NCBI RefSeq assembly: GCF_021233055.1
Contig: NZ_CP089538.1
Location: 1,469,501 to 1,533,500, forward strand
Reading direction: 5' to 3'
DNA from: Spirosoma oryzicola
GTDB lineage: Bacteria > Bacteroidota > Bacteroidia > Cytophagales > Spirosomataceae
DNA length: 64,000 nucleotides
Shown here: in pieces, positions 23,696 through 33,670 of the stretch
How the letters are laid out: each line of letters starts with the position of its first letter
Position numbering within the stretch: the first letter of the stretch is position 1
Notes under the pieces: generated by a model
What the model was told of the DNA's origin: nothing
Databases searched by the model: none
The model's input: only the letters and a program-made list of their open reading frames with translations
Program-made: the position numbers and the translations under genes

Positions 23696-26224
23696 ATGAA
23701 AAAGACCATAAGTATTAATATAAGCGGGGTCATCTTCCATATCGAAGAGGATGGCTACGACAAATTAAAAAGTTACCTGACATCGGTTCAACAGTACTTT
23801 TCGAGCTACGAAGACAGTCAGGAGATTGTTACGGACATCGAGAACCGGATTGCGGAGAAACTGCTCGCCAAGCTGAAAGTCGCCGACAAACAGGCTGTCT
23901 CGCTCGAAGATGTCAACGAACTCGTCGCGGCTATGGGTACCGTTGCCGATTTTGAGGCCGTTGAGGAAGAAGAAATACTGGTGACTAGCGGTGGGCGTAA
24001 TTCGGCAACTGCTGCGGGTAGTTCACAACCCACCAGTAATCCGGTTGGTGGACAGAACACGGGAGCCTACAGTTCCGCACAACCTGCGGGTAATGCGTAC
24101 GCCGAACCACGTCGGCTGGTTCGCGACATGCGCCGGAAAACACTCGGTGGCGTGGCGGCTGGTCTGGCCCATTATTTCAACATGGACGTTGTGTGGGTAC
24201 GCCTGATTTTTGTCCTGCTGGTGATTGGTTTGCCGGCCCTGGGTGGCGCATCGCATGGTGACTTCTTCGGTAGTTTGAGCGGCTTTACGGTGATCGTATA
24301 CATTGCCATGTGGATCGCTTTGCCGGGTGTGACGACGATCGAAGATGACAAAACCGTCAAGAAATTCTTTCGCAATCCAGAAGATAAAGTGCTGGGTGGT
24401 GTGGCCTCGGGAATTGCTGCTTACTTCGGCGTTGATCGGGGTGTTATCCGGCTGTTGTTCGTGCTGGGCATTGTGTTCTTCGGTGTAGGGTTTCTGCTGT
24501 ATCTGGTGTTGTGGATCATTGCCCCACAGGCCAACACACTAACGGAAAAAATGGAAATGCAGGGCCAGCCCATTACGTTGTCGAACATTGAGCACAGCAT
24601 TAAACAGAACCTGAATATCAACGAATCGCCCAATAACGAAAGTACGCTGACGCGCGTATTACTCTTTCCCTTCCGGGCAATTGCGACCGTCATTGGTGGA
24701 TTGGGTAGTGCACTGGGGCCGCTTCTGGCCGGTACGCTGACAATTATTCGCGTCTTTGCCGGGTTACTCATGCTGGTCGTTGCGTTTGCGCTGATGGTTG
24801 CCTGTCTGGCCATTCTGGGTGCAGGAATTGGCATTCAAACAAGTTTTGGACCGGGTAGTGGCTTTGAGCAGATTGAATTATTTCGCAACGACATTACGCT
24901 TCCTATGATTCTGTCCGCATTCCTGGTTGGCTTTCTTCCCGCGTTCGGATTGGCCATCTTGGGGGTTATGCTCATCACTACCCGCAATGTACTGAGCAGC
25001 CGTACCGCCCTAACAATAGCAGGTGTTTGGCTCGTTAGCCTGGTCATCTTCGGTGGAACGGCAGCTCCGTTGATCAACAGCTTCCAGCGTCGGGGAACCG
25101 TAACGGAAACGCTGGTGCTGACTGTCCCGACCGCTGTCCCAACGTTTGCCATCAATGAAATAGACAACGATAACTGGCGTCCATCCGTTGAACTGCAAGG
25201 CTACGACGGGGCCGCCTGGAATCTGGTGCAGCACTTCAAAGCCCAGGGGTCAAGCCGGGCTGATGCACAGGCCAATGCCCGTCAGATCAAGTACGCGTAT
25301 GTGATTAACGATTCGACAGTGACCTTTGATAACGCAATCGAACTAAAGCCGGGTGCTCGTTTCCGGGCGCAGGATCTGGATATGGAACTGATGATTCCGT
25401 ACGAGAAACCATTCCGCATGACCAAAGATTTTGCCCTTTTTGTTCGGAATGAGTTTGGTGGAAAAGAAATTGACCGGATGTCATCGAGCCTCTGGAAGTT
25501 TACGAAAAATGATGGACTCGTTTGCATAACCTATCCTCGTGAAAAAGACCGCGGCTTTGATAGCGAAGACAATGATGTGACCGACATCACCGATGATGTG
25601 CAGAACGCCGTAACTGACGAATTAGGAGACGACTTTGATAATGTTGGCGACCATACCCGTCAGTTCAACGTCAGCAATTTTTCGAAGGTCGATGTGGGTG
25701 GCGCGTTCGTCGTTCGTTTCCGCAAAGGCACTACCTACAAAGTCGTCGCCGATGGTCGGGAAGAAGACCTGGAGGACATCAACGTAAAAGTAGACGGCAA
25801 CACGCTGGACGTATCCATCGAGCGTAACGGTGTATTCGATTGGAGTAACCGCAAGCGCATCGGTCTGACGATTACCGTTCCGTCAATCAATGAGCTTAAG
25901 TTGTCGGGGGCGTCGAAAGCCAGCCTGACCGGTTTCGACAAGTATAACACTCTGAGTATCGACATGAGCGGTGCCTGCCGAACGGTGTTCGATGGCGATG
26001 CCGAAAAGCTGACAATCAACCTGTCGGGGGCGTCGAATGCCGTCTTACGTGGTCGGGCAAAAGAGTTGGAAGCTGACTTGAGCGGAGCCAGCAAGATCGA
26101 GGCAACCGGCATGAATATCGACAAAGCAGCCGTTGACGCCAGTGGGGCCAGCCACGCGACGTTAGGTCAGGTCGTTTCACTGGACTCTGAAACATCGGGG
26201 GCCAGTAAGGTAACACGGCAGTAG
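23696..26224 (+). CDS. Double PspC-domain membrane protein with C-terminal GIN/DUF2807 beta domain
   Basis: 842 residues. Order of parts: a conserved N-terminal soluble segment of ~90 residues (INISGVIFHIEEDGYDKLKSYL); a Ser/Gly/Gln-rich linker; PspC domain 1 at about 140-210 (KTLGGVAAGLAHYFNMDVVWVR); PspC domain 2 at about 220-285 (DKVLGGVASGIAAYFGVDRGVIR); four more hydrophobic segments between about 325 and 460; an extracytoplasmic region; and a C-terminal head GIN domain (about 660-842) made of repeats such as LKLSGASKASLTG, IDMSGACRTVFDG and INLSGASNAVLRG. PspC belongs to the phage-shock envelope response. Having both PspC copies and a surface-type beta-helix in one chain is typical of Bacteroidota. 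It is co-transcribed with padR. Confidence 0.88.
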   Translation: MKKTISINISGVIFHIEEDGYDKLKSYLTSVQQYFSSYEDSQEIVTDIENRIAEKLLAKLKVADKQAVSLEDVNELVAAMGTVADFEAVEEEEILVTSGGRNSATAAGSSQPTSNPVGGQNTGAYSSAQPAGNAYAEPRRLVRDMRRKTLGGVAAGLAHYFNMDVVWVRLIFVLLVIGLPALGGASHGDFFGSLSGFTVIVYIAMWIALPGVTTIEDDKTVKKFFRNPEDKVLGGVASGIAAYFGVDRGVIRLLFVLGIVFFGVGFLLYLVLWIIAPQANTLTEKMEMQGQPITLSNIEHSIKQNLNINESPNNESTLTRVLLFPFRAIATVIGGLGSALGPLLAGTLTIIRVFAGLLMLVVAFALMVACLAILGAGIGIQTSFGPGSGFEQIELFRNDITLPMILSAFLVGFLPAFGLAILGVMLITTRNVLSSRTALTIAGVWLVSLVIFGGTAAPLINSFQRRGTVTETLVLTVPTAVPTFAINEIDNDNWRPSVELQGYDGAAWNLVQHFKAQGSSRADAQANARQIKYAYVINDSTVTFDNAIELKPGARFRAQDLDMELMIPYEKPFRMTKDFALFVRNEFGGKEIDRMSSSLWKFTKNDGLVCITYPREKDRGFDSEDNDVTDITDDVQNAVTDELGDDFDNVGDHTRQFNVSNFSKVDVGGAFVVRFRKGTTYKVVADGREEDLEDINVKVDGNTLDVSIERNGVFDWSNRKRIGLTITVPSINELKLSGASKASLTGFDKYNTLSIDMSGACRTVFDGDAEKLTINLSGASNAVLRGRAKELEADLSGASKIEATGMNIDKAAVDASGASHATLGQVVSLDSETSGASKVTRQ

Positions 26225-26247
26225 CGTCAAGCTAACCAATCAACAGT

Positions 26248-26290
26248 AAAAACAGGCTCCAGTGCACTAGCGCGCTGGAGCCTGTTTTTT
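26248..26290 (+). terminator. Rho-independent terminator after the padR-pspC operon
   Basis: The 15-bp stem AAAAACAGGCTCCAG / CTGGAGCCTGTTTTT (26248-26262 and 26275-26289) has a 12-base loop and a T-run, 24 bases after the pspC stop. Confidence 0.88.
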
Positions 26291-26426
26291 TATACGACTC
26301 GACATTTATCTGCTTATTGCGCCGTCGGTGTAAAAGAAAAGATTCGTTGATAGGGAATGGTTTACCTTTTGGCTATCAAGCGAAATCGCTATTTGGCGTA
26401 CAGACAACCAGTAACCTCACTACAGT

Positions 26427-27596
26427 ATGTTTTGGAACAAAACGAAAACCGTTGATCGAACGGCTAAACCTAAAAAATCAGCACTTCGGGAATGGGCTGA
26501 CTCGGTTCTATTCGCTGTTATAGCCGCCACGCTGATTCGCTTCTTAACGTTTGAGGCTTTTGCGATTCCCACTCCGTCGATGGAAAATAGCCTGATGGTT
26601 GGCGATTATCTATTCGTCAGTAAACTGCATTACGGCGCTCGTACGCCCAAAACGCCGTTGCAAATTCCCCTCACGCACCAGAAAATATGGGGTACTAATA
26701 TTCCATCCTACAGCACGGCTATCCAACTGCCTTCGTATCGGTTACCCGGTTTTTCGCGGGTCAAGAATGGCGATGTAGTCGTCTTCAACTATCCACCGCG
26801 TAAAGCGGGTGAACCCGACTATCCAACCGACCTGAAAACGAACTACATCAAGCGGTGTATTAGTATTCCGGGCGATGTTGTGACCATCCAGTCAGGCAAC
26901 GTGTATGTTAATAACAAACTGTTTCCTGTTCCGGATCAGGCAGAAACCTCGTACTTCATCAAAACCACCGAGGTACTCGACGAACGGTTTTTTCGCAAAT
27001 ACGATATTGTCAACGATTTCAAATCGGCAGAAGGGCCCTTCATTAACTGGCAACCGCTCGAATCATACAACGATTCGACCAAGCTAGCAACCCTCGTTGG
27101 CTATCGCGTCAACGCAACGAAGGCTACTATCGACAAGTTTAAAGCATTCGACTGGGTGAAGGGTATCGAACCTATCTTGGAGCAACCGAATCAGGCCCAG
27201 CCCGGCATTTACGGTAGTTCTGCCAATCCGTGGAATCTGGATAATTTCGGACCGTTTACCGTTCCTAAAAAGGGGATGACGATTCCCCTGAACAAGCAGA
27301 CGATTGCTGTTTACGGCCCTGCCATCGAACGGTATGAAGGCAACTCGACGGTTGAAGTAACGCCAGAGCGGATCACCGTTGGCGGTCAGCCCATTTCGTC
27401 GTACACCTTCAAACAGGATTACTACTTTATGATGGGCGACAACCGACACAACTCCGAAGATTCACGCGTGTGGGGCTTCGTGCCCGAAGACCATATCGTT
27501 GGCAAAGCTGTCTTTGTCTGGATGTCTATTGATCCGGTTCCAGCGGATATCTGGCACACAATCCGCTGGAATCATTTGTTCAGCTTGATCAATTAA
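26427..27596 (+). CDS. lepB: Signal peptidase I
   Basis: 389 residues. An N-terminal membrane anchor (about 24-40) is followed by the catalytic serine S51 in PTPSMENSL and the general-base lysine K142 in [12 protein letters not shown]. The late box [19 protein letters not shown] contains the conserved GDN and SxDSR. It removes signal peptides of exported proteins at the outer face of the inner membrane. Compared with the E. coli enzyme, the part between K142 and the GDN box is expanded by roughly 100 residues (about 165-325), as in other Bacteroidota. The 202-base gap upstream holds the padR-pspC terminator; I see no clear promoter. Confidence 0.95.
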   Translation: MFWNKTKTVDRTAKPKKSALREWADSVLFAVIAATLIRFLTFEAFAIPTPSMENSLMVGDYLFVSKLHYGARTPKTPLQIPLTHQKIWGTNIPSYSTAIQLPSYRLPGFSRVKNGDVVVFNYPPRKAGEPDYPTDLKTNYIKRCISIPGDVVTIQSGNVYVNNKLFPVPDQAETSYFIKTTEVLDERFFRKYDIVNDFKSAEGPFINWQPLESYNDSTKLATLVGYRVNATKATIDKFKAFDWVKGIEPILEQPNQAQPGIYGSSANPWNLDNFGPFTVPKKGMTIPLNKQTIAVYGPAIERYEGNSTVEVTPERITVGGQPISSYTFKQDYYFMMGDNRHNSEDSRVWGFVPEDHIVGKAVFVWMSIDPVPADIWHTIRWNHLFSLIN

Positions 27597-27626
27597 GCTG
27601 GTTGCGAGTACTGACCGAGATTTCGG

Positions 27627-28706
27627 TTAGGTGTTTTTTTCGACGTGGCGTTCTGCTTCGACTTCCACCCGTTCTTTTTCTCTGGCAATCTCTTCCTCTT
27701 GCTTTTTGTTTTCCCGTTCGAATACTTGAATGAGAACAATGAAATACGAGAGGAGGAGAGGGCCAATAACCAGACCTAAAATGCCAAAGATAGGGACGCC
27801 TAGGACAATCCCTGTCAACGTGATGAGTGGATGAATATCACCCATGCGTTTGGCGAGCATAATACGGAGCAGGTTATCAATGTTGATGATCACGATAACG
27901 CCGACCAGCAGAATGCCAACCCCGTCGCCCGTGTCACCCTGTGATAACTTGATCAGTCCAGCCGGCCCCCAGACCAGAGGTGTTCCTAACAGCGGAATGA
28001 AAGCGAGAAAAAAGCCAACAACGCCCCAGAAAGGCGCATCCGGTACGTTGAAGAACCACAGCGTCAGGCCCGTCAGTATACCCTGCACCAAGGACACCAG
28101 TGCCTGACCCAAAACGTTAGCATTCACATTGTTTTTAAGGGATTCGCCCAGTTCCCGTTGGGTATCGCGTTTGAAAGGCAAGTATTTCTGCAAGCCTTTC
28201 TGAAAGGATTCCTGTTCCACATACATGAAGTACATGGTGAAGAACATCAGACCTAGGACAACGATAAAGTCCAAAGCTCCACCCGCGATAGATGGCAATA
28301 GTCGGCTCGCGTAACCGGCTCCCTGTTGGGCAATGGTACGGATATTCTGCTGGCTCGTGATTTTGTAGCCCGTCATATCCTCCGCTTTTTTCACCAGATT
28401 CAGAATGTCGTCGGTGTGCTGACTGTAGTACTGAATTCGCCCGATGAGCATGAGGCTCAGAGTCAGAAAGGGCAGAATGATAACGACCAGTGAAAAAATG
28501 ATCAGCAGTGTAGCCACCAGGGGGCGGTTCCACTTGCGTTTGATGGCCAGTGCCGTAAACCAGGGGCGCAGGACAACGTAAAGAATGCCGGCACCCAGAA
28601 AAGCCGATGCGTAGCCACTGAGTCCTACGATAATAAAGCCGGCAATGATTAGCAGACTCGTTATCAGCAGAACCCGTTGTTGCTGGGAAGTGTATATGTT
28701 TGTCAT
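27627..28706 (-). CDS. AI-2E family transporter (PerM/YhhQ-like permease)
   Basis: 359 residues with about eight hydrophobic helices, starting with LLITSLLIIAGFIIVGLSGYASAFLGAGILY. The family blocks ALVSLVQGILTGLTLWFFNVPDAPFWGVVGFFLAFIPLLGTPLVW and ITLTGIVLGVPIFGILGLVIGPLLLSYF-type text lie in the C-terminal half, the latter stretched over residues ~290-325. The last ~30 residues are a charged, Glu/Lys-rich, probably helical tail. Members export quorum signal AI-2 in one studied case and sodium or other solutes in others, so no substrate is proposed. It ends 30 bases from the convergent lepB stop. Confidence 0.85.
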   Translation of the reverse strand: MTNIYTSQQQRVLLITSLLIIAGFIIVGLSGYASAFLGAGILYVVLRPWFTALAIKRKWNRPLVATLLIIFSLVVIILPFLTLSLMLIGRIQYYSQHTDDILNLVKKAEDMTGYKITSQQNIRTIAQQGAGYASRLLPSIAGGALDFIVVLGLMFFTMYFMYVEQESFQKGLQKYLPFKRDTQRELGESLKNNVNANVLGQALVSLVQGILTGLTLWFFNVPDAPFWGVVGFFLAFIPLLGTPLVWGPAGLIKLSQGDTGDGVGILLVGVIVIINIDNLLRIMLAKRMGDIHPLITLTGIVLGVPIFGILGLVIGPLLLSYFIVLIQVFERENKKQEEEIAREKERVEVEAERHVEKNT

Positions 28707-28774
28707 GGAGATAAAGCGTGTTCAAATTCACACTGAGAGAGAAACACGTTATATCCCCTGAATTGTTTTGCTTT

Positions 28775-30157
28775 TCAGCATTCGGTGGCGCTGAGTGCCA
28801 GACCCGCTTCGGAAGTCTCTTTGTATTTGGTGGACATATCGCGTCCGGTTGCTTTCATTACCTTGACGACCGCGTCGAGTGAAATCTTCTGGAAAGAAGC
28901 GGCCCCGGATGTAGCCAGCAGAAAGGCGTTGTACGCTTTGACCGCTCCCATCGCGTTTCGCTCGATACACGGAATCTGAACGTAACCGCCAATCGGATCG
29001 CAGGTCATGCCCAGATGATGCTCGATGGCTATTTCAGCGGCTGCTTCAATGGCGCCAATCGGACCGTTGGTTTGCGCACAGCGCGTCAGGAAAGCGGCAC
29101 CCATCGCGGAGGCCGTTCCAATTTCGCCCATACAGCCCATCTCGGCCCCGGAAATACTGGCATTGTGTTTGACCAGAAAACCAATCGCTGCCGCTGCGAG
29201 CATTCCGGAGCGAAGTGTCGCTTTGTCGTAGTGGAAATGGTGCTTGGCCAGGAACGTTAGCCCCGGAATAACCCCCGACGCGCCCGATGTTGGGGCCGTT
29301 ACGACGATACCACCAGCGGCATTTTCCTCCGAAGCGGCCAGGCAGTAGGCATTGAGGAAAATCAAAAAGCTATCTGATGAATGGCTCATGCCCTTTGCCT
29401 GCTGAAACAGAATGGGCGCTTTGCGCGTCAGTTTGATCGAACCGGGGAGTGTACCTTTATGGCGCAGCCCACGCCGGACGGCTTTGTGCATGAAGTCCAG
29501 AATCTGGTCGATCCGCTGATTGATCTCCGCCCGGCTGCGACCCGTTAGAGCCGATTCGTTTGTCAGCATCAGTTCATCGAGCGAAATATTATGTTTGTCC
29601 AACTGCGCTTTCAGCTCGCCCATCGTGCTATAGGGATACGGCACCGACAGCTTGTCAGCGGGAACTTCCGGTTCGCCTTTGCGGATGATAAAGCCACCCC
29701 CAACAGAATAGTATTCTTCCTGCTGCAACACCTGTTCGCCCGCTCGTAGCTGAAGCACCATCGTATTGGCATACGGCGAATCGTATCGCTTCCGCTCAAA
29801 GTGAATATGCTGTGGGCCTATTTTAATTGGTTGAGTGCCTACCGAAATGGGATAGGAGACGCTCGGGTCACGGAGCAGACTGAGCAGCGCCGTAGGGTCA
29901 GTCGTTTCGGGTTGCCAGCCGAGTAATCCGGCGACTACAGCGCGATCGGTTCCGTGTCCTTTGCCGGTAGCGCTGAGCGATCCGTACAAAAGAACGTGAA
30001 TCGAATCGCTTTGCGTCTGGCTATCGGCTGGTAAGCTGGCTATACGCTGGCGAAAGTCGAATGCGGCCTTCATAGGACCGATGGTATGCGAACTCGATGG
30101 TCCAGGCCCTACTTTGAATAAATCAAAAACAGATGTCGTAATTGGCGTAGTAGCCAT
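28775..30157 (-). CDS. sdaA: L-serine ammonia-lyase, single-chain, iron-sulfur type
   Basis: 460 residues, normal for the fused one-chain enzyme. It converts L-serine to pyruvate and ammonia. The N-terminal beta part opens with SVFDLFKVGPGPSSSHTIGPM. The alpha part carries the cysteines expected for the [4Fe-4S] cluster (GAEMGCMGEIG, then LGMTCDPIGGYVQIPCIERN), and the C-terminus holds the terminal cysteine (ALSATEC), which in studied enzymes acts as a tail ligand to the cluster. It is cytoplasmic and oxygen-sensitive. It lies upstream of the AI-2E gene on the same strand with a 68-base gap. Confidence 0.95.
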   Translation of the reverse strand: MATTPITTSVFDLFKVGPGPSSSHTIGPMKAAFDFRQRIASLPADSQTQSDSIHVLLYGSLSATGKGHGTDRAVVAGLLGWQPETTDPTALLSLLRDPSVSYPISVGTQPIKIGPQHIHFERKRYDSPYANTMVLQLRAGEQVLQQEEYYSVGGGFIIRKGEPEVPADKLSVPYPYSTMGELKAQLDKHNISLDELMLTNESALTGRSRAEINQRIDQILDFMHKAVRRGLRHKGTLPGSIKLTRKAPILFQQAKGMSHSSDSFLIFLNAYCLAASEENAAGGIVVTAPTSGASGVIPGLTFLAKHHFHYDKATLRSGMLAAAAIGFLVKHNASISGAEMGCMGEIGTASAMGAAFLTRCAQTNGPIGAIEAAAEIAIEHHLGMTCDPIGGYVQIPCIERNAMGAVKAYNAFLLATSGAASFQKISLDAVVKVMKATGRDMSTKYKETSEAGLALSATEC

Positions 30158-30239
30158 GTTGATGCGTGTTAATAAAGCAATTTAGCGAATCATGCGCTTG
30201 AATCGCAACGGATCGCCCGTAGCTTCGATGTACTAGTGG

Positions 30240-31052
30240 CTACTTGTGAACGTCTAAGCTTTGGATCTGATCCAGATACTCGGTTGGTAGTAAGATTTGC
30301 TGAGTTACGGATCGTAGCCCAAACGCGTTCAGTACTTTGTACAGGCCAATGGAATAACCGAGCCACGGCTTCTGGGGCAACTTTAGTTCCGAACGTACCT
30401 GTTCGGGTACAAGAACGGCCTGCGCCTGCCGAAGCAGATCGTACCGCCATCCCCCCAGCTGCTCCCGGTACCGACGAAACAGTTTATCCGTGTATTCGCT
30501 GTAGACCAGATCGCGGCTGAGGTGTGCCTCTCGGTCGATTTGCCAGTCGGCGTAGGTAGTAGGTAGATCAGGAACGTGCATACCCGCACCCACTTCCCGG
30601 AACGTCCGAAATACTTCCTCCCGTTCGGGGTCGGTCAGAGGGCGGTGGAGCGTTTCGAAAGCCCGCATGGAGTAATCGATGAGCATGTACAGCACATCGC
30701 GGTAAGCCCAGTCGGGAATCTGATACCCTCGTTTTCGCTCGACACCGCCGTGAATAGCGCCCATGCGCGTAATGGCCTGTCGCGCTTGCTGCTCGGGCGC
30801 AAATACAATTTCCTGCGCGTAACGCACGGTCGAGAACAGCCGCGCGATAGGGTCGGCGGGAAGCTTACCCGTAAAGAACAGCCAGTCTACGGCTCGGTTG
30901 AGCGCAAACTCAGCGGCTGATCCGGCAAAGACAAGCAGGATAACGTCAGCGTCGCCCCAAATCCGGCGCACGATGGAATCGGATTGAACAAAAAAAGTAC
31001 CCGACTCGTAGGGGTGTGAGTATTCGGTGGAAGGCCGGTTTCTGTGGCTCAT
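30240..31052 (-). CDS. Oxygenase MpaB family protein (DUF2236)
   Basis: 270 residues. The family core is recognisable: ESGTFFVQSDSIVRRIWGDADVILLVFAGSAAE, FSTVRYAQEIVFAPEQQARQ, GAIHGGV and the polar motif AHLSRD. DUF2236 proteins include the latex-clearing protein Lcp, a b-type haem oxygenase, and the fungal MpaB; a histidine and an arginine near HGGVERKRG and a polar helix YRDVLYMLIDYSMRAF would line the haem pocket. There is no signal peptide. The substrate is unknown. Confidence 0.75.
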   Translation of the reverse strand: MSHRNRPSTEYSHPYESGTFFVQSDSIVRRIWGDADVILLVFAGSAAEFALNRAVDWLFFTGKLPADPIARLFSTVRYAQEIVFAPEQQARQAITRMGAIHGGVERKRGYQIPDWAYRDVLYMLIDYSMRAFETLHRPLTDPEREEVFRTFREVGAGMHVPDLPTTYADWQIDREAHLSRDLVYSEYTDKLFRRYREQLGGWRYDLLRQAQAVLVPEQVRSELKLPQKPWLGYSIGLYKVLNAFGLRSVTQQILLPTEYLDQIQSLDVHK

Positions 31053-31258
31053 GCCTGTAACGCTCTGAGTTGATTATGTCGCTGTAGGTAGAGTTTTTGC
31101 TTCGCAGACGAGTCGTTAAGAATTCGTAATGGGTATCAATAGAATAAGTCAATTCGCGGCCAGATGGTTCATTCCAAACACCGTGTCCATCCGTGGCCTG
31201 GCAAAGTTTGGCCGTTGTGTCGGTTGGGGGTTGAACTCGTAAGCATCCTGGGCCAGGA

Positions 31259-33064
31259 CTACCGCTTTAGCTTGCGGCTTTGGTCAATGGGTTTCAGGTA
31301 GGGGGCCAGTTTACTGACTAGTTTCTGGTAACCGATGGCGTTGGGATGCAATCCGTCGGTGAACAACGACTCATCAATTTTGCCGTCACTAGTCAGAAAA
31401 ACGGTTCCCGGGTCAGCGAAGGTTACGTTTAATTGTGCCGATGCCTGAGCAATACTTTTGTTAAGCTCCCGAATGCGCGGCTCTCCTTCACGACGGGGGA
31501 GGATACCCAGCAGCAGAATGGCGGCATTCGGTTGACGGACTTTGATAGCATTGACCAGAAACTTTAGTCCTTCGATGAGTTCGGTATCGGTGTTTAGTTG
31601 CAGATTGTTGGTACCGATCATAAGAACAACCTGCGCGGCTGCGTACCCATCAAGTTCGTCGTGGTAAACGCGCCAGAGTACATTCTCGATCCGGTCCCAG
31701 CCGTAGCCAAAATTCTGCGTACCCAGCGGTTCGAGTACGGCATTCCAGGAGTCGCTGCCCCGGCTGATGGGCGCTTGCGGCTGACCACCCCAAAAGTGCG
31801 TAATGGAGTTGCCCATGAAAACGATGCGGGGAGGCTTCACTTTGGTCAGCGCAATCATATCGCGGTGGCGGGTTTCCCAATCATAAATGGCGGCATCCCG
31901 AAATTGCGTGCAAGGCTTGGTTGTCGAATACGATCCGATGGGTTCGTTCAGAATAGGGCGAATGCTTTTTTCGTACGCATCGGCGTAGTGTTGCATACCC
32001 AAGTCGGTGGGGTGGGTACCGTCTACGGTGTCGTCCATGTCCAGATGAAAAGTCGTATTAGGCAGCAGATAAATCTGATCGACGCCCTCGCTCTGCAACT
32101 GGCTGAAAGCCTGCCGCATGGTTTCATTCACATCGGTGTACAGCTTTCGTCGGGAGGGGTTGAGGCTGCCATCGGTATAACCCGCGTGTTCGACCAACAA
32201 CACCGGAACGGCGGGACGTTTTTGCCGTAAGGTCTTGACGGACTCCATAATGCGGGTTTTTATTTCGTCCGGGCTAATGCCAACGGTAGCGACCAGATTA
32301 GGCAGACAATCCAGAACGTAAAGCTTGGCGTCGATGTCGGGAAGCAACTGCACGATTTCTTTTTCCAGTCGGCCATTACCCGAGAAGCCTAAGTTGATCA
32401 CTGGACGGTCGAGTTTACGGCCCAGGATGGCGGGCCAGGCCATACCGGGCCGCGACGCACAAGCTCCCTGCGCAATCGATGTACCGTAGACGACGATGGG
32501 TTTTTCAACGCGGGTGGGCAAGGGCGTAAACGAAGCGCCTTTTGGAACACCAATCTCCAGCCATTTGACGGAATTGTACAACGGCAAATACAACCGATAT
32601 TCGCGGCCTTTCTGGTGGTAGGAATCGTTTGGCTCCAGATTGGCAAACCGGTATTCAATCGTGTCTTTAAACGCGTATTTGCCGGTGCACCAGCGCCAAT
32701 CGCCATCGCTGGTCAGCGCATACAAATCCACCCCGCTAACGCCGGTGGCGGGCATATGGGGCAGGGCGTGCGCACCCGTTACCGCGTACCGGACCACTAG
32801 CTGATCGGTGCTGGCCTTGAACCGGATCAATAAACCAGCAGCATTGTGCGACAAATTCCAGACGATATTTCTAACCTTCTTTTCAGCCTGCGCTGGGAGC
32901 CGGTCGTATAGACTCTGCACGTCCTTGGGCCAGGCTTGTCCTTCAACGGTAGGGAATTGGCTCTGCGCTGGATTCCACCAAGTGTAATCTGTCGTGGCTT
33001 GGGCACGTACCAGCAACTGCTGACACCAAAGCAGCAGGGAAAGAAAAAGTAGTTTTCGAGTCAT
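31259..33064 (-). CDS. Secreted double SGNH/GDSL hydrolase (GxDLY N-terminal domain)
   Basis: 601 residues from the ATG at 33064, where a good signal peptide begins (TRKLLFLSLLLWCQQLLVRAQ); an upstream in-frame extension overlaps the NTF2-like gene and is not used. Order: an N-terminal beta-sandwich with the GVDLY signature (PF14607-like); a first SGNH domain with YGTSIAQGACASRPG, and GTHPTDLGMQHY as the Asp-His pair; then a second SGNH domain with FMGNSITHFWGG, MIGTNN and DGLHPNAIGY. Both Ser-Asp-His sets are intact. Two esterase domains in one chain suggest deacetylation of polysaccharide. It lies 57 bases after the NTF2-like stop on the same strand. Confidence 0.85.
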   Translation of the reverse strand: MTRKLLFLSLLLWCQQLLVRAQATTDYTWWNPAQSQFPTVEGQAWPKDVQSLYDRLPAQAEKKVRNIVWNLSHNAAGLLIRFKASTDQLVVRYAVTGAHALPHMPATGVSGVDLYALTSDGDWRWCTGKYAFKDTIEYRFANLEPNDSYHQKGREYRLYLPLYNSVKWLEIGVPKGASFTPLPTRVEKPIVVYGTSIAQGACASRPGMAWPAILGRKLDRPVINLGFSGNGRLEKEIVQLLPDIDAKLYVLDCLPNLVATVGISPDEIKTRIMESVKTLRQKRPAVPVLLVEHAGYTDGSLNPSRRKLYTDVNETMRQAFSQLQSEGVDQIYLLPNTTFHLDMDDTVDGTHPTDLGMQHYADAYEKSIRPILNEPIGSYSTTKPCTQFRDAAIYDWETRHRDMIALTKVKPPRIVFMGNSITHFWGGQPQAPISRGSDSWNAVLEPLGTQNFGYGWDRIENVLWRVYHDELDGYAAAQVVLMIGTNNLQLNTDTELIEGLKFLVNAIKVRQPNAAILLLGILPRREGEPRIRELNKSIAQASAQLNVTFADPGTVFLTSDGKIDESLFTDGLHPNAIGYQKLVSKLAPYLKPIDQSRKLKR

Positions 33065-33120
33065 GGTGCGTCTGTCGCGCAGGAGAGGGAGCACTAACCG
33101 TTCCGCAAACGGTGGGTTAA

Positions 33121-33558
33121 CTACTGAACTTTTACGGCTTGTCGGGCCAGCAATTTCCAATCATTCTTTTGTTTGACCCAAACGAGCAGGACCCCTATTT
33201 TGACTTGCCCCGTATTGCCTTTATCAATGGTTTCGCCCGTCAGCTTATGACGTACCAAAGCGGTATTGTCTACTACGGTAATGGTCTGATCGGTAAGTTC
33301 GATGCTTTTGAAATCGGATGCACCGCTGGTCAGTGCTTCCACGAAAGCCGCTTTGTCTTCAACCTTCCCGCTTGAGTGGCCGTAACTCAGCCGGTCGGAC
33401 GCAATCGCTTCAAGCCCCGCTTTGTCGGGGTCGATCATCAGCTTTCGTAGTTTTTCGACGGCCTGTGCAACACCTTGATCCTCATTTTGAGCAAGGCTGT
33501 CAACGGTGGTTAGCAGACACAGCGCGAGGAGAGAGAAAAGTAACTTTTTAGCGATCAT
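33121..33558 (-). CDS. Secreted SnoaL/NTF2-like (DUF4440) protein
   Basis: 145 residues. A signal peptide (about 1-23, LLFSLLALCLLTTVDSLAQ) is followed by a cone-shaped NTF2-like fold: VAQAVEKLRKLMIDPDKAGLEAIASDRLSYGHSSG, then ALVRHKLTGE and the family ending LVWVKQKNDWKLLARQAVK. These proteins bind small molecules or act as hydratases or isomerases, but no catalytic residue is evident. It is the first gene of a pair with the double SGNH hydrolase, so a role in the same extracytoplasmic process is likely but unproven. Confidence 0.8.
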   Translation of the reverse strand: MIAKKLLFSLLALCLLTTVDSLAQNEDQGVAQAVEKLRKLMIDPDKAGLEAIASDRLSYGHSSGKVEDKAAFVEALTSGASDFKSIELTDQTITVVDNTALVRHKLTGETIDKGNTGQVKIGVLLVWVKQKNDWKLLARQAVKVQ

Positions 33559-33670
33559 TGTTCTTAGTAGGAAATGTTCTAAATCCCGGCCGGCGGGTTT
33601 ATCTACGCAAAGTCAATGAGGCCTTGTTGTTTACTTACGCCTGTCGCATTTCGCACCCTCCAGATCGTGC

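Noticed and set aside
31598..32230. A 210-codon open frame antisense to the double SGNH hydrolase
   Set aside because: It lies wholly over conserved SGNH sequence and shows no domain.
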